Of a stretch of 7,155 nucleotides of DNA, positions 7,124 to 7,155 are shown one piece after another. How positions within the stretch are numbered: the first letter of the stretch is position 1; each line of letters begins with the position of its first letter. A program made the position numbers and the translations under genes. Under the pieces are notes generated by a model that saw only the letters and a list, made by a program, of their open reading frames with translations, was not told the DNA's origin and did not search any database. Origin of the DNA: JAVBMO01 sp031552355 (GTDB lineage Bacteria > Bacteroidota > Bacteroidia > Bacteroidales > P3); the NCBI GenBank assembly GCA_031552355.1, contig JAVBMO010000131.1:1-7155 (forward strand). Direction: 5' to 3'.

Positions 7124-7155
7124 ATGAACATAGATAAAACAGAAATTTTAGACAG
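7124..7155 (+). CDS. Start of a possible next gene, cut by window end
   Basis: ATG 7124 opens a frame reading MNIDKTEILD that is still open at the last base. An in-frame TAA at 7109-7111 means the gene cannot start much earlier. The segment before it is AT-rich leader-like sequence with no clear TAnnTTTG box at a proper distance from a TTTG; the nearest is TGGATTTG at 7076-7083, one mismatch, with no good -33 partner. Ten codons are too few to identify a family. It is listed because the position after a long non-coding gap and the charged N-terminus look like a normal gene start. Confidence 0.4.
   Translation, partial: MNIDKTEILD

Overview
The window looks like a low-GC member of the phylum Bacteroidota, most likely order Bacteroidales. 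This rests on the protein sequences: the IleS C-terminus and the FtsK motor both have wording typical of that group. A perfect TAnnTTTG promoter box (the Bacteroidota -7 element) upstream of ftsK and the scarcity of Shine-Dalgarno sites agree with it. All convincing genes are on the + strand.

Layout. (1) 1-1080 is the 3' end of ileS (isoleucyl-tRNA synthetase), whose start and catalytic core lie outside the window. (2) 1123-1641 and 1657-3918 form a tight two-gene unit. The first gene encodes a small two-helix membrane protein with a PH-like cytoplasmic domain. The second encodes a 753-residue protein with five predicted membrane helices followed by about twelve TPR repeats, probably in the periplasm. 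Both are poorly characterised types, and they are visibly more AT-rich than the ileS end and the ftsK motor region. (3) 3919-4101 is an intergenic region with a weak AT-rich hairpin after the TPR gene and a likely promoter for the next gene. (4) 4102-6684 is a complete ftsK/spoIIIE-type DNA translocase with membrane anchor, acidic linker, RecA-like motor and C-terminal winged-helix gamma domain. (5) 6685-7123 has no confident gene. It holds a short hairpin, a 48-codon cysteine-containing small ORF whose frame resumes after one stop codon, and several inverted repeats inside a segment of about 260 bp bounded by GGCTAA. (6) From 7124 the first codons of another + strand frame run off the window.

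How the genes relate. ileS and ftsK are unrelated housekeeping genes, for translation and for chromosome segregation at division. The two-gene membrane/TPR unit between them has no evident link to either and looks like an accessory insertion. I do not see a recognisable defence, toxin, phage or biosynthetic system. The parts most worth a second look are the membrane-TPR pair and the compact structured segment downstream of ftsK.
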